A stretch of DNA of 64,000 bases. Source: Camelimonas fluminis (GTDB lineage: Bacteria > Pseudomonadota > Alphaproteobacteria > Rhizobiales > Beijerinckiaceae). Positions within the stretch are counted from its first letter, which is position 1. Each line of letters starts with the position of its first letter. The notes below the pieces were generated by a model that worked only from the letters and a program-made list of their open reading frames with translations, searched no databases and was not told the origin of the DNA. The position numbers and the translations under genes are program-made. Below are positions 27,380 to 35,830 of the stretch, piece by piece. Location: contig NZ_BNCG01000009.1 in NCBI RefSeq assembly GCF_014656355.1, positions 33,127 to 97,126 of the forward strand. Reading direction: 5' to 3'.

Positions 27380-28360
27380 TCATTCAAGTTCACGTAGATG
27401 CCGGGTGACCGTGATCCGCGACATGATCGCCGTCACTGCCGCGACAATACCCGCAATCGCAAGCACAGCTGCGTAACCTTGCCAGCCAACTTCGAAGGCG
27501 CCGAACAGCGCTTCGAGCTGATCGCCGCCCGCGCCGGCCCGCCAGACGCCGGCGGCAACGCCAAGCGCCGCCACGAGGGCAAGGGCGGCGACGCCGCCGA
27601 CGAGCCCGCCCTTCAGGCCGAGCCACAGAAAGCGCGACTGGAACTGGCGGGCGATATAGCTGTCATTGGCGCCGACGAAGTGCAGCACCTCGACGATCTC
27701 GCGATTGCCGTCCATGGCGCCGCGCGTGGCGAAAGCCACCGCGAGCGCCGCCGCCACCAGCACCAGCAGCACCAGCACGACGCCAATGATCACCACGGTG
27801 CCCGCCATCGCCGCCAGACGCGATATCCAGGTCTGGTGATCATCGAGACTGGCGGTGGGGATCTCCTGCAACGCCTTGCGCAACGCCGGAATATCCGGCT
27901 TCGCGTCCCCGGAGAGACGCAGCACGATGAGGCGCGGCACCGGCAACTCGGCGAAGCCGAGCGAACCGCCCAGCCACGGCTCCAGCAGCCGTTCAGCCTC
28001 GCGCCGCGAAAACACCCGCACGCTGGCGACGCCTGTCGTCGCCCGGGCGATCGCCGCCGCCTTGTCCACGTCGGTCTCGATATTGCGCTGCGCCACCGGG
28101 CGCACCTGGATCGTCATCTCGCGCGCCACGTCGGCGCGCCAGTCCGCCGAGGCGCGGGCCAGCAGCACGGCGGCGCAGGCCGTGAGGGCGGCGAGGAAAG
28201 TGAGGATGGCGATGACCGTCACCAGGGCGCGGCCAGCAATGGAGCCTGCTGGCACCAGCGCCTGGCCGCGGCTGAGCGCCACAGGCGCGACGTCGCGCGG
28301 CGCCGCTGGCGGGGGCGCTGGCGGCGGATTGCGCAAGGTTGTCGAACGCTTGTCGTCCAT
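27380..28360 (-). CDS. ftsX: cell division protein FtsX
   Basis: FtsX permease-like subunit, 326 residues. Pattern: a Pro/Ala-rich cytoplasmic N-terminus, a membrane helix near 42-68, a periplasmic domain (about 70-190, including REAERLLEPWLGG), then three helices near 190-215, 252-275 and 298-318. GNREIVEVLHFVGANDSYIARQF is the coupling segment that contacts FtsE. FtsEX transmits ATP hydrolysis across the membrane to cell-wall hydrolases at division. It lies 83 bp downstream of ftsE on the same strand. Confidence 0.93.
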   Translation of the reverse strand: MDDKRSTTLRNPPPAPPPAAPRDVAPVALSRGQALVPAGSIAGRALVTVIAILTFLAALTACAAVLLARASADWRADVAREMTIQVRPVAQRNIETDVDKAAAIARATTGVASVRVFSRREAERLLEPWLGGSLGFAELPVPRLIVLRLSGDAKPDIPALRKALQEIPTASLDDHQTWISRLAAMAGTVVIIGVVLVLLVLVAAALAVAFATRGAMDGNREIVEVLHFVGANDSYIARQFQSRFLWLGLKGGLVGGVAALALVAALGVAAGVWRAGAGGDQLEALFGAFEVGWQGYAAVLAIAGIVAAVTAIMSRITVTRHLRELE

Positions 28361-28443
28361 GTCAGGTCCGCTCCGCCCGATGGCTGGCGAACCCGGCGCC
28401 AGAACGGCCGGCCACGGCCCGCATGCTATGGAAAAACCGGGGA

Positions 28444-29238
28444 TCAGTCATAGATGTGCAGCCGCCCTTCCCCGAGCACCAGCCGGCGCGCGTCCACCTG
28501 ATCCATCAGTTGCAGGTCGTGGGTGGCGATCAGCACCGAGGTGCCGAGGCGGTTCAGCTCAATAAACAACCGCAGCAGACGGCGTCCCAGGCCGGGGTCG
28601 ACATTGCCGGTTGGCTCGTCGGCAAGCAACATCTCCGGCCGGACGATCAACGCCCGGGCGATGGCGGCGCGCTGCTTTTCACCGCCGGACAACACTGGCG
28701 GCAGCACGTGCATGCGCTCGCCAAGGCCGACCCAGCGCAGCAACTCCACCACCTCGGAGCGATAGGTCGCTTCTTCCCGCCCCTGCACCCGCAACGGCAG
28801 GGCGACGTTCTCATAGGTGGTCAGGTGGTCGAGCAGGCGGAAATCCTGAAACACCACGCCCATGCGCCGGCGGAGCCCCGTGAGCGCTTCGCCAGAGATG
28901 TGCGAGACGTCCTGACCAAATACGCTGATAAAACCGCGCGTTGGCTTCAACGCCAGCAGGATCAGCCGCATCAGTGTGGTCTTGCCGGCGCCGGATGGCC
29001 CCGTGAGGAACTGGAACGAGCCCGGCTCAATGGAGAAGGTCAGGTCGCGCAGCACCTCAGGCCCCATGCCGTAACGCAGACCCACATTCTCGAAGTGCAC
29101 GACCGCGGCCTGGCGGGCAGTCCCGGAACGGGCGGCGTCAGACCGGCCGGTTGCTGACGCGCCGCCGGATGAAGCGGACGGCGTCCTTGCGCGACCCTCA
29201 TGCCTTGCATCGTCATGCCCTGCATTCTGGCTTTTCAT
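28444..29238 (-). CDS. ftsE: cell division ATP-binding protein FtsE
   Basis: ABC-type ATPase partner of FtsX, 264 residues from ATG 29238 (GGA nine bases upstream). The ATPase begins near residue 47 with VHFENVGLRYGMGPEVL. The Walker A GPSGAGKTT, Q-loop VFQDFRLL, signature LSGGEKQRAAIARAL, Walker B LLADEPTGNVD and H-loop ATHD are all intact. The first 46 residues are Ser/Ala/Arg-rich and absent from usual 220-residue FtsE proteins, so they may be a lineage extension or an overlong start. First gene of ftsE-ftsX. Confidence 0.94.
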   Translation of the reverse strand: MKSQNAGHDDARHEGRARTPSASSGGASATGRSDAARSGTARQAAVVHFENVGLRYGMGPEVLRDLTFSIEPGSFQFLTGPSGAGKTTLMRLILLALKPTRGFISVFGQDVSHISGEALTGLRRRMGVVFQDFRLLDHLTTYENVALPLRVQGREEATYRSEVVELLRWVGLGERMHVLPPVLSGGEKQRAAIARALIVRPEMLLADEPTGNVDPGLGRRLLRLFIELNRLGTSVLIATHDLQLMDQVDARRLVLGEGRLHIYD

Positions 29239-29828
29239 GGCGGTTCCGGCTTGAGGGACAGGCAGGGCGGGCGCAGCGCCGGCCTGGGCGCAGTGCGATT
29301 CTGACGGGTGGCCGGCATGCGCGCAAGGCTTCGCCTCCGGCAAACGCCCGAAGGAAACGCCATGCCCGCGTGGCGCGATCATGCGGCAAGCAGTGGGAGC
29401 AGGATTGTGTTCAGATTTGGGAAATGTCCAGCGCTCTCGCGCCCGCCCCCACATTCCACATGCCGTTACGGCTCCAGGCCCCATTGCCCTGTCGCGACAG
29501 CGACACAAAGATAGGCGCTGGTGCGTCGCAACGGCGAATCACCGTCCCCGGACAATACAGTCTGACGGCAGGATGGCGATTGCGGCTTGCGCATCTGACC
29601 CACCCCCACCGGACATGGGCCAGAAAACGCTTCGCCACAACGCTTCGGCATCGCGCTTCAGCACCCTGATTGTGAAGGATTTTTTGCCAGCGCGCCGCTC
29701 GCGCATTGAAGACGCCCTGGCCAGCCCTTCTGGCGCGCGCCGCGCGGGCTGGGCCAGACTTATGATGTCGCCGGCTGCGCCGCCCCGCTTCGGGCCCAGC
29801 CCTGGCGTCATCCAAAAAGGAGACGTGA
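29239..29828. other. divergent spacer between ftsE and hpt
   Basis: No gene is accepted in 590 bases. Frames on both strands encode Arg/Pro-rich shadows. The promoters of the ftsE and hpt units should lie here but none is clear. Confidence 0.45.
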
Positions 29829-30368
29829 ATGGTTATTCCGGCGGAAACCCGCATCCGCGTGCTGTTCGACGCCGCGGCCATCGCGGCCCGCAACCAGCAG
29901 ATCGCCGCAGAGGTCGCCGCGTCAGAGCCGGTCAACCTGCTGGTGGCGCCAATCCTCAAGGGTTCGTTCATGTTCGCCGCCGACCTGCTGCGCGAAATGC
30001 ACGCGGTCGGCCTGACTCCCCAGGTGGAGTTCCTGCAACTGTCGAGCTACGGCGCCGGCACCAGTTCATCCGGCCAGGTGACCATGCTGCGCGATCTGGA
30101 AAGCAGCGTGAAGGGGCGCGACGTGCTGCTGGTCGACGATATTCTCGAATCAGGCCGCACCCTGGCCTACGCCAAGGACCTGCTGGTGGCGCGCGGCGCC
30201 CGCAGCGTGAAGTGCTGTGTTCTGCTGGAAAAGCCAACGAAGCGCGCCGTGAACGTCACGCCGGATCTGGTGGGCTTTCACTGCCCGGACGTGTTCGTCG
30301 TGGGCTATGGCATGGACGTGGCGCACAGCTGTCGCGAATTGCCTTACGTCGGCGTCATCGAGAGCTGA
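29829..30368 (+). CDS. hpt: hypoxanthine phosphoribosyltransferase
   Basis: A 179-residue type I phosphoribosyltransferase that salvages hypoxanthine (and often guanine) to the nucleotide using PRPP. The PRPP motif VLLVDDILESGRTL is intact, with the two acidic residues. VAPILKGSFMFAADLLRE carries the PPi loop lysine-glycine, and FLQLSSYGAGTSSSG the flexible lid. VGFHCPDVFVVGYGMD completes the purine pocket. Length is typical. AGGAGACGTGA directly precedes the ATG. A stem-loop 50 bp past the stop may end the transcript. Confidence 0.95.
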   Translation: MVIPAETRIRVLFDAAAIAARNQQIAAEVAASEPVNLLVAPILKGSFMFAADLLREMHAVGLTPQVEFLQLSSYGAGTSSSGQVTMLRDLESSVKGRDVLLVDDILESGRTLAYAKDLLVARGARSVKCCVLLEKPTKRAVNVTPDLVGFHCPDVFVVGYGMDVAHSCRELPYVGVIES

Positions 30369-30418
30369 CGCCGGCCCTCTGCACGATCTGGCGCTTTTCG
30401 CCGAAGCGCCGGCGCTCC

Positions 30419-30447
30419 ATGCCCGCAACTTTGCGGGCATTTGCATT
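30419..30447 (+). terminator. stem-loop after hpt
   Basis: ATGCCCGCAA-CT-TTGCGGGCAT, a perfect 10-bp stem, followed by TTGCATT. The T tract is poor, so this is a probable rather than certain terminator. Confidence 0.5.
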
Positions 30448-30521
30448 CAGGGGCCTGCGAACGGAGCGGTGCATGGCGCCCCCTTCGCCAAAGCCCGATG
30501 CGTCGGCCCCCGGTCCTGGCG

Positions 30522-31046
30522 TCAGCCGTTGAGCTTCCAGATGGAAAAATTCAGCAGCGTCGCGAACGCGACCCAGCCGAGCAGCGGAACGAGGCAAAGC
30601 GCGGCGACCTTGTCGAGGCGACGGAACACCGACACCGTCAACACGATGAAGAACAGCTGGATAACGATGTTCACCAGCCCGAGCCGCGGACTGTGCGCGC
30701 CGAAGAACAGCCACGACCAGGCGGCGTTGAGCGCCAGCTGGATGTAGAACAGCGTCACGCCGAGACCCTTGCCCACCGTATCCTTTGGCAGGTTCAGCAC
30801 GCGCCAGATGGCGAAGGCCATCAGCGCGTACAGCAGGGTCCACACCGGCCCGAACACCGCGTTCGGCGGATTGAAATGCGGCTTGCGCAGACCGGCGTAC
30901 CACGGGTCCAGATTGGGGAACGTCGCCACCTGGCCCAGCACCAGGGTCAGCAGCACCGGCGCGATGGCGATGACGTAGATTTTCCACGGCGCCATCGGCG
31001 GCTTCGCGGGCGCCTGATTTGCCGTCTGTCCGTCATTCGCGTTCAT
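30522..31046 (-). CDS. tspO: TspO/MBR family tryptophan-rich sensory protein
   Basis: A 174-residue five-helix membrane protein of the TspO/peripheral benzodiazepine receptor family, which binds porphyrins and in Rhodobacter modulates pigment and respiratory gene expression. Start ATG 31046 follows AGGACGGACGC; the earlier open frame covers a repeat element. Signature LRKPHFNPPNAVFGPVWTLL and NAAWSWLFFGAHSPRLGLVN are clear. The hydrophilic N-terminus of about 18 residues is normal. Upstream is a palindromic repeat (31064-31136). Confidence 0.9.
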   Translation of the reverse strand: MNANDGQTANQAPAKPPMAPWKIYVIAIAPVLLTLVLGQVATFPNLDPWYAGLRKPHFNPPNAVFGPVWTLLYALMAFAIWRVLNLPKDTVGKGLGVTLFYIQLALNAAWSWLFFGAHSPRLGLVNIVIQLFFIVLTVSVFRRLDKVAALCLVPLLGWVAFATLLNFSIWKLNG

Positions 31047-31063
31047 GCGTCCGTCCTGTCGCC

Positions 31064-31136
31064 AGAGCATTTTCGGGAAAAGTGGCGCCCACTTTCGTGA
31101 AGAAAATGCGTCAGATTGAAGAGATGGAGCATTTTC
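31064..31136. repeat. dispersed palindromic intergenic element (copy B)
   Basis: Starts AGAGCATTTTCGGGAAAAG, then TGGCGCCCACTTTCGTGAAG, then AAAATGCGTCAGATTG, and ends GGAGCATTTT. The same core occurs in reverse orientation in 47641-47702, about 36 of 40 bases identical. This fits a Rhizobiales-type repeated palindrome. Confidence 0.75.
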
Positions 31137-31351
31137 CGGCAGGCAGGCGTCGCCCTGGACCAGGAAAATGCGCCGGATCAAATAGCTGGTAAAAAATCCC
31201 GATCCGCATGAACGGATTCTGTCCCGGTCCGCCCAAGAGTAATTTGCAGAGAGCAATCTGACGGGAGCAAGCCGGCTGATCTGCAACCCGCTCTTCGCAT
31301 GCGCCGGCGGTTTCGCCAACCGGGAGACGCCCCGCCTGTACTGCAAACAGG

Positions 31352-31380
31352 CAACGCCCCGGCGGGGTTCCGGGGCGTTG
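31352..31380 (-). terminator. hairpin downstream of thiolase
   Basis: CAACGCCCCGG, seven-base loop, CCGGGGCGTTG (perfect 11-bp stem), 65 bp past the thiolase stop. On the minus strand it is followed by CCTGTTTGC, with only a weak T tract. Confidence 0.5.
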
Positions 31381-31444
31381 GTCGTTCAGTCATTCATGAT
31401 GACAGCCGGGCGCGTTGGCGCGCCCGCAAAAACCCGCACGCCCC

Positions 31445-32611
31445 TCAGCGCTGGCGCTCGAGCACGCTCACGTAGTTGGCGACGGCGGCGCCGCCCATGT
31501 TGAAGATGCCGGCGGTGGTGGCGCCCGGAATCTGGATGCCGCCAGCTTCGCCGGTGAGCTGCATGGCGCACAGCGCGTGCATGGAGACGCCGGTGGCGCC
31601 GACCGGATGGCCCTTGGCCTTCAGGCCGCCCGAGGGGTTCACCGGCAGCTTGCCGTCCTTGTAGACCCAGCCCTCTTCGAGGGCGCGCTTGCCCTGGCCT
31701 TCCGGCGTCAGGCCCATGGCTTCGTATTCGATGAGTTCGGCGATGGTGAAGCAGTCGTGGGTTTCGACCAGCGACAGGTCGTCGATCTTCAGGTTGGCCT
31801 GGTCAAGCGCCCGGCGCCACGCCTCGGTGCAGCCCTCGAACTTGAGGATGTCGCGCTTCGACATGGGCAGGAAGTCCTGCACATGAGCCATGCCGCGGAA
31901 GCCGACGGCGCGCTTCATGTTGCGGGCGGTCTCGCCATCGGCGATCACCACGGCGGCGGCGCCGTCGGAAACCAGCGAACAGTCAGTGCGCTTCAGCGGG
32001 CCGGCGACGTAGGGGTTCTTCTCGCTCTCGTTGCGGCAGAAGTCGAAGCCGAAGTCCTTGCGCATCTGGGCGTAAGGATTGTCGACGCCGTTCTTGTGGT
32101 TCTTGGCGGCGATCTGGGCCAGGGCGTCAAACTGTTCGCCATGACGCTCGAAATAGGCGTGGGCGATCTTGCCGAACACACCGGCGAAACCAGCCTGGGT
32201 CTCGCCGTCTTCCTTCAGGTACGAAGCGCGCAGCAGGTTCTTGCCAACCTGGGGACCGGGCGTGGTGGTCATCTGCTCGACGCCGACAACCAGGACGATC
32301 TTGCCGGCTTTCGCCTCAATGGCCTTCACGGCCTGGTGCACGGCGGCCGAGCCGGTGCCACAGGCGTTCTCGACGCGCACGGTCGGCTTGAAGCGCAGGT
32401 TATCGTCGGCCTGGAGCACCAGCGACGCGGTGAAGTCCTGATCCGAGAAACCGGCGTTGAAATGGCCGAGATAAATTTCGTCGATATCCTTGGGGCCGAC
32501 GCCGGCGTGCTCCATCGCCTCGCGGGCCACGCGCACCACCAGGCTCTCAACGGTCTCGGTGTCGAACTTGCCAAAGGGCGTGTGCGCCCAACCCACGATC
32601 GCAGCAGTCAT
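31445..32611 (-). CDS. thiolase (acetyl-CoA acetyltransferase / SCP2-type)
   Basis: A 388-residue thiolase-superfamily enzyme. The acyl-accepting cysteine C84 is in VENACGTGSAAVHQA, and GGLKAKGHPVGATG near the C-terminus carries the catalytic histidine. GCTEAWRRALDQANLKIDDL and VETHDCFTIAELIEYE are typical of the SCP2-thiolase branch, which cleaves or forms 3-ketoacyl-CoA. The second cysteine of classical degradative thiolases is not in its usual form (ATTAGIFNMGG), so the reaction may differ. The gene is solitary, so the pathway is not set by neighbours; fatty-acid or steroid-type side-chain breakdown is likely. Confidence 0.88.
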   Translation of the reverse strand: MTAAIVGWAHTPFGKFDTETVESLVVRVAREAMEHAGVGPKDIDEIYLGHFNAGFSDQDFTASLVLQADDNLRFKPTVRVENACGTGSAAVHQAVKAIEAKAGKIVLVVGVEQMTTTPGPQVGKNLLRASYLKEDGETQAGFAGVFGKIAHAYFERHGEQFDALAQIAAKNHKNGVDNPYAQMRKDFGFDFCRNESEKNPYVAGPLKRTDCSLVSDGAAAVVIADGETARNMKRAVGFRGMAHVQDFLPMSKRDILKFEGCTEAWRRALDQANLKIDDLSLVETHDCFTIAELIEYEAMGLTPEGQGKRALEEGWVYKDGKLPVNPSGGLKAKGHPVGATGVSMHALCAMQLTGEAGGIQIPGATTAGIFNMGGAAVANYVSVLERQR

Positions 32612-32860
32612 CGTCTGTTCCTTGCATCATGCCGGGCGCGCTGGCCCACACCCATGGTCCTGACCATTGATGTGTATCTGCACGCATGGCGTTTCAACCG
32701 CACAATAGTGCGTTATCGGAACAATGGAAACGCGGGACAACAGCTCCGGCCGGCACGATGGCGACCGACGCGACAAAAACCGCCGGATACAAGGAAAACG
32801 CCCAGCGACCCGGCCGCCGGGCCACCGTCACGGGCGCTGGCCGCGCGCGACCGGCGTGGG

Positions 32861-34153
32861 TCAGAAAATGCTGGCGGGCGCGCCGAAACGGTAGTTGACG
32901 CCCAGCGAAACGATATCGACATGGGCCCTGGCCGATCCAACCCAGGGCAGGCCGACATATTGCGGATGGCCCGGAACGATGCGGATCGGCGCCGGTTCGG
33001 CGAACAGATGCGCATAGGACACATCAAGGCTCAGCGCCTCGTTCAGACGCCAGCCGAGACCGATGGACGCGGACAGGCGGTTCGTATCCGGCAGCCGCAC
33101 GTCGCGCACCCGGTTGCTCACCGGCGACCATTCGTAGCCGAGGCCGGCGCGCAGGGTCAGTTGCGGCGACCAGGCGTATTCGACGCCAGCGGAGACCATG
33201 TAGCCGTCCTTGTAGGCGAAGGACAGCGCCTCCGATACGACGCCATTAATGCGCACCGGCACGTAGCCAAGCCGGCTCCAGTTGGTCCATTCGAAGCCGG
33301 CCAGAACGGTCCATTGCGCGTTGAGCTTCTGGCGCACGCCGACGGTCAGGACTTCCGGCGTGTTCAGCGGCGCCTTCGCCTTCAGGCTGATGGGGCCGGC
33401 GCCGGGGATGAACGGGCCGGTGGCGCTGCCTTTGACATCCTGATGAACAGCGGAGCGAAAACCGATGCCGATGGTGGTGTTGGGCCCGGGCGTGATGGTC
33501 GCGCCAAGCATGTAGCCGACGCCCCAGCCGTCGGCGTCCAGCGCCACGCCAGCGGCCAGCGGCGCCACGCCGGCCGCCTGGGTGAGGCGCACGTCCATAT
33601 ACTGCGCGGTGACGCCGGCGCCGAAGCTGAGCCAGTCCGTGGCCTTGATGGCGACCATTGGCGACACCGACAGGCCGATCACCCGCGAGGTGCGGCCATA
33701 GACCTGACCGGACCAGGTGTAATCCGATTTGGTGGACAGGCCGAAAGGCGCGCCCGCCGACACGCCGATCCAGACGCGATCGTTGATCTGGTACGCGGCG
33801 ACGGATGACCCCAGCACGCCGCTGAGGCTGATGTCGCGGCCCGGGCCAAGCGCCCAGGTCGGCGTCGCCGGATCGGCGGTGATATTGGCGTAGGGCGCGA
33901 TGGCGGTGTAGCTGCTCGCGGTGTTGAAGCCGCCAAATCCGGTGATGATCGCCGGATTCCAGTAGCCGGAGGACAGGCCTGCGCCGCCCGCCGCCACGCC
34001 GGCGAAAGACAGCCCGAGACCGGCGGCGCTCTGCTCGCGCAAGGCGAAGCCGCCAGCGGTGGCGGCGCCGGACGCGGCGAACATGGCGCAGCCGGCGAAA
34101 AGCAGGGCGTGCATGCGCAGACCGCGGCGCGCTGGCTGACGAATGCTGGTCAT
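32861..34153 (-). CDS. OmpP1/FadL-family outer membrane transporter
   Basis: A 430-residue outer-membrane beta-barrel related to FadL, which moves long-chain fatty acids and other hydrophobic compounds inward. ATG 34153 follows AGGAGGGATC. A signal peptide (about 1-33, ending ATAGG) is followed by FALREQSAAGLGLSFAG, the N-terminal plug motif with an NPAIITGFGG element. Alternating barrel strands run to a C-terminal Phe (APASIF), as needed for BAM insertion. It is next to the thiolase on the same strand (249-bp gap), supporting a joint role in lipid or hydrocarbon use. Confidence 0.9.
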   Translation of the reverse strand: MTSIRQPARRGLRMHALLFAGCAMFAASGAATAGGFALREQSAAGLGLSFAGVAAGGAGLSSGYWNPAIITGFGGFNTASSYTAIAPYANITADPATPTWALGPGRDISLSGVLGSSVAAYQINDRVWIGVSAGAPFGLSTKSDYTWSGQVYGRTSRVIGLSVSPMVAIKATDWLSFGAGVTAQYMDVRLTQAAGVAPLAAGVALDADGWGVGYMLGATITPGPNTTIGIGFRSAVHQDVKGSATGPFIPGAGPISLKAKAPLNTPEVLTVGVRQKLNAQWTVLAGFEWTNWSRLGYVPVRINGVVSEALSFAYKDGYMVSAGVEYAWSPQLTLRAGLGYEWSPVSNRVRDVRLPDTNRLSASIGLGWRLNEALSLDVSYAHLFAEPAPIRIVPGHPQYVGLPWVGSARAHVDIVSLGVNYRFGAPASIF

Positions 34154-34324
34154 GATCCCTCCTGCCGCGGCCCTGGACCTCCGCGTCGTCTCCGGGCGCA
34201 CGCCGGCGCCTGGCAAACGCCACGGTGACGTTACGGCGCCTGCGGAGCAACCCACATCCGGCCAGCCGCGCGCATTCTCGCCACAGGTGTTGCATTACGG
34301 CCAGGGCCGGCGCCCGGGTGCGCC

Positions 34325-35314
34325 TCAGCCCCAGGTCGTCAACAGGGCGGCGACGCCAAGCACGATCATCGCCGCCCCGGCGATCTCCCGCAGGGTCAGG
34401 GTCTCATGGAACACCCGGCGCGACACGATCTGGGCGAAGACCACCTCCAGCAATGCAAGGGTGCGGACATTTGCGGCGCTGGTCAGCGAAAAGCCGATGA
34501 ACCAGCATTGGGACGCCAGCGCGCCCATCAGACCGGCGGTGAGCGAGGCGCGCCAGACCCGCACGCTGCCCAGGAACGCCGGCCGGTCGAACAGGCCGAG
34601 CCAGAGTCCGAGAATCAGACATTGCAGCCCGAGGCTGGTCACCAGCGCCGTGGATGAGCGGATGACGGAACCGCCATCGCCAAGGGCCAGAATCGCCCCA
34701 CGAAACCACACGGACGACAGGGCGAACAGGGCGGCGGAGCCGACGCCGGCCGCAGGCGCTCGCCAGTTCGGAGACATTGCCCGCCAGTCGAAAAAAGGCG
34801 CCCGCCAGCCCACGGCAGGCGTGCGCCCCGACGCCGCCTCTCCGGCGAGAACCCGCGCCGCGGTTCCGCGTTGCGGCTTCAGCGACATGAGCAGCACGCC
34901 CGCGCTGGCGACGAGCACGCCGGCCCATGACATCAGGCCAAGATGGTCGCCGAGCACGATGACGCTGAACAGGGCGACCAGCACCGGCTCGGTTTTGGTG
35001 TAAGCGATGCCCGTTGCGAACGAACGCTGGCTGATCGCCCACAGCATCATGGCCGTGCCAAATATCTGCGAGACGGCGCCGCCAAGCGCATAAAGGAAGA
35101 ACGTCAAATTCGGCGCCGGCGGGGTTTCTCCAGTGGCCAGCACCACCAGGCCAAGGAACAGGCAGGCGAACGGGAAGCCGTAGATGAAGCGGACCTGGGT
35201 GGCGCCGGCCGCGCCAATCGCTCCCACCAGCGCGCCCTGCATGGCGTTGCGCGCCGTCTGGGCGCCGGTGGCGGCGATGGTCGCGGCGATCCAGAGGGCG
35301 CTTCCGCTCAGCAT
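34325..35314 (-). CDS. EamA/DMT-family permease
   Basis: A 329-residue transporter of the drug/metabolite superfamily with about ten helices in two EamA repeats. Repeat 1 includes GAAGATQVRFIYGFPFACLF; repeat 2 ends AGAAMIVLGVAALLTTWG. Start ATG 35314 is chosen since it begins a hydrophobic helix (MLSGSALWIAATIAATG). A cytoplasmic loop of about 45 residues between the halves (residues 165-210) is longer than usual. Substrate is unknown. Lies alone between the FadL-type porin and the carboxypeptidase. Confidence 0.85.
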   Translation of the reverse strand: MLSGSALWIAATIAATGAQTARNAMQGALVGAIGAAGATQVRFIYGFPFACLFLGLVVLATGETPPAPNLTFFLYALGGAVSQIFGTAMMLWAISQRSFATGIAYTKTEPVLVALFSVIVLGDHLGLMSWAGVLVASAGVLLMSLKPQRGTAARVLAGEAASGRTPAVGWRAPFFDWRAMSPNWRAPAAGVGSAALFALSSVWFRGAILALGDGGSVIRSSTALVTSLGLQCLILGLWLGLFDRPAFLGSVRVWRASLTAGLMGALASQCWFIGFSLTSAANVRTLALLEVVFAQIVSRRVFHETLTLREIAGAAMIVLGVAALLTTWG

Positions 35315-35830
35315 GCGTCGGGTCCTGTCGGGGTTGAGGCGATTGGCCCTGGCATGGGCGTTACGCCCGTCGCCACGCGCCGTCCACATCCACATCGCGT
35401 TTCAGTTCGGCGACCTTGCGTCGCGGTTCGCGCCAGACGGCCGGCGGATCCGTGGCCAGCGCCCTGCCCTCGCCGTATTCGCCAGGTACCAGCCGGTTCT
35501 TCCGGCAAGCCGGTTTTCTTGCAAGGGTTTTACTGACGACGCGGCCATGCGAAACCGTCATGCCATGGCCGTGACAACCCGGGTTTCACCTGACGCAACG
35601 ACAGAAAACGGCAAGGGTTGCGGGACATTAACGTCATGTTCTGCAATGATGCGCATGATGCTGCGTCGTCCCGCGAGACGTCCGGATCATCAGCCCCGCG
35701 AAGCCGTCAGGCGGCCTGCGGGACCATTCCGGCAGGACAGATTCAAACGAGCAGGCGCCTGGACATGAGCCCATATCAGACACGACCGGCCAGCCAGGTC
35801 CGCGCAACCAGCCTCGGGGACAGACAGACG
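35315..35830. other. divergent spacer
   Basis: No separate gene is seen in 516 bases. The plus-strand frame of the carboxypeptidase is open from 35618, but that part is not conserved. The two promoters should lie here. Confidence 0.45.

Larger units (their letters stand above)
31047..31444. other. spacer with repeat element and hairpins
   Basis: No gene is seen. It holds the dispersed palindromic repeat at 31064-31136, an AT-rich tract around 31180-31260 that probably contains the tspO promoter, and a hairpin cluster before the thiolase end. Confidence 0.5.

Noticed and set aside
31415..33808. 797-codon plus-strand frame
   Set aside because: Antisense to thiolase and the FadL-type porin; no protein family.
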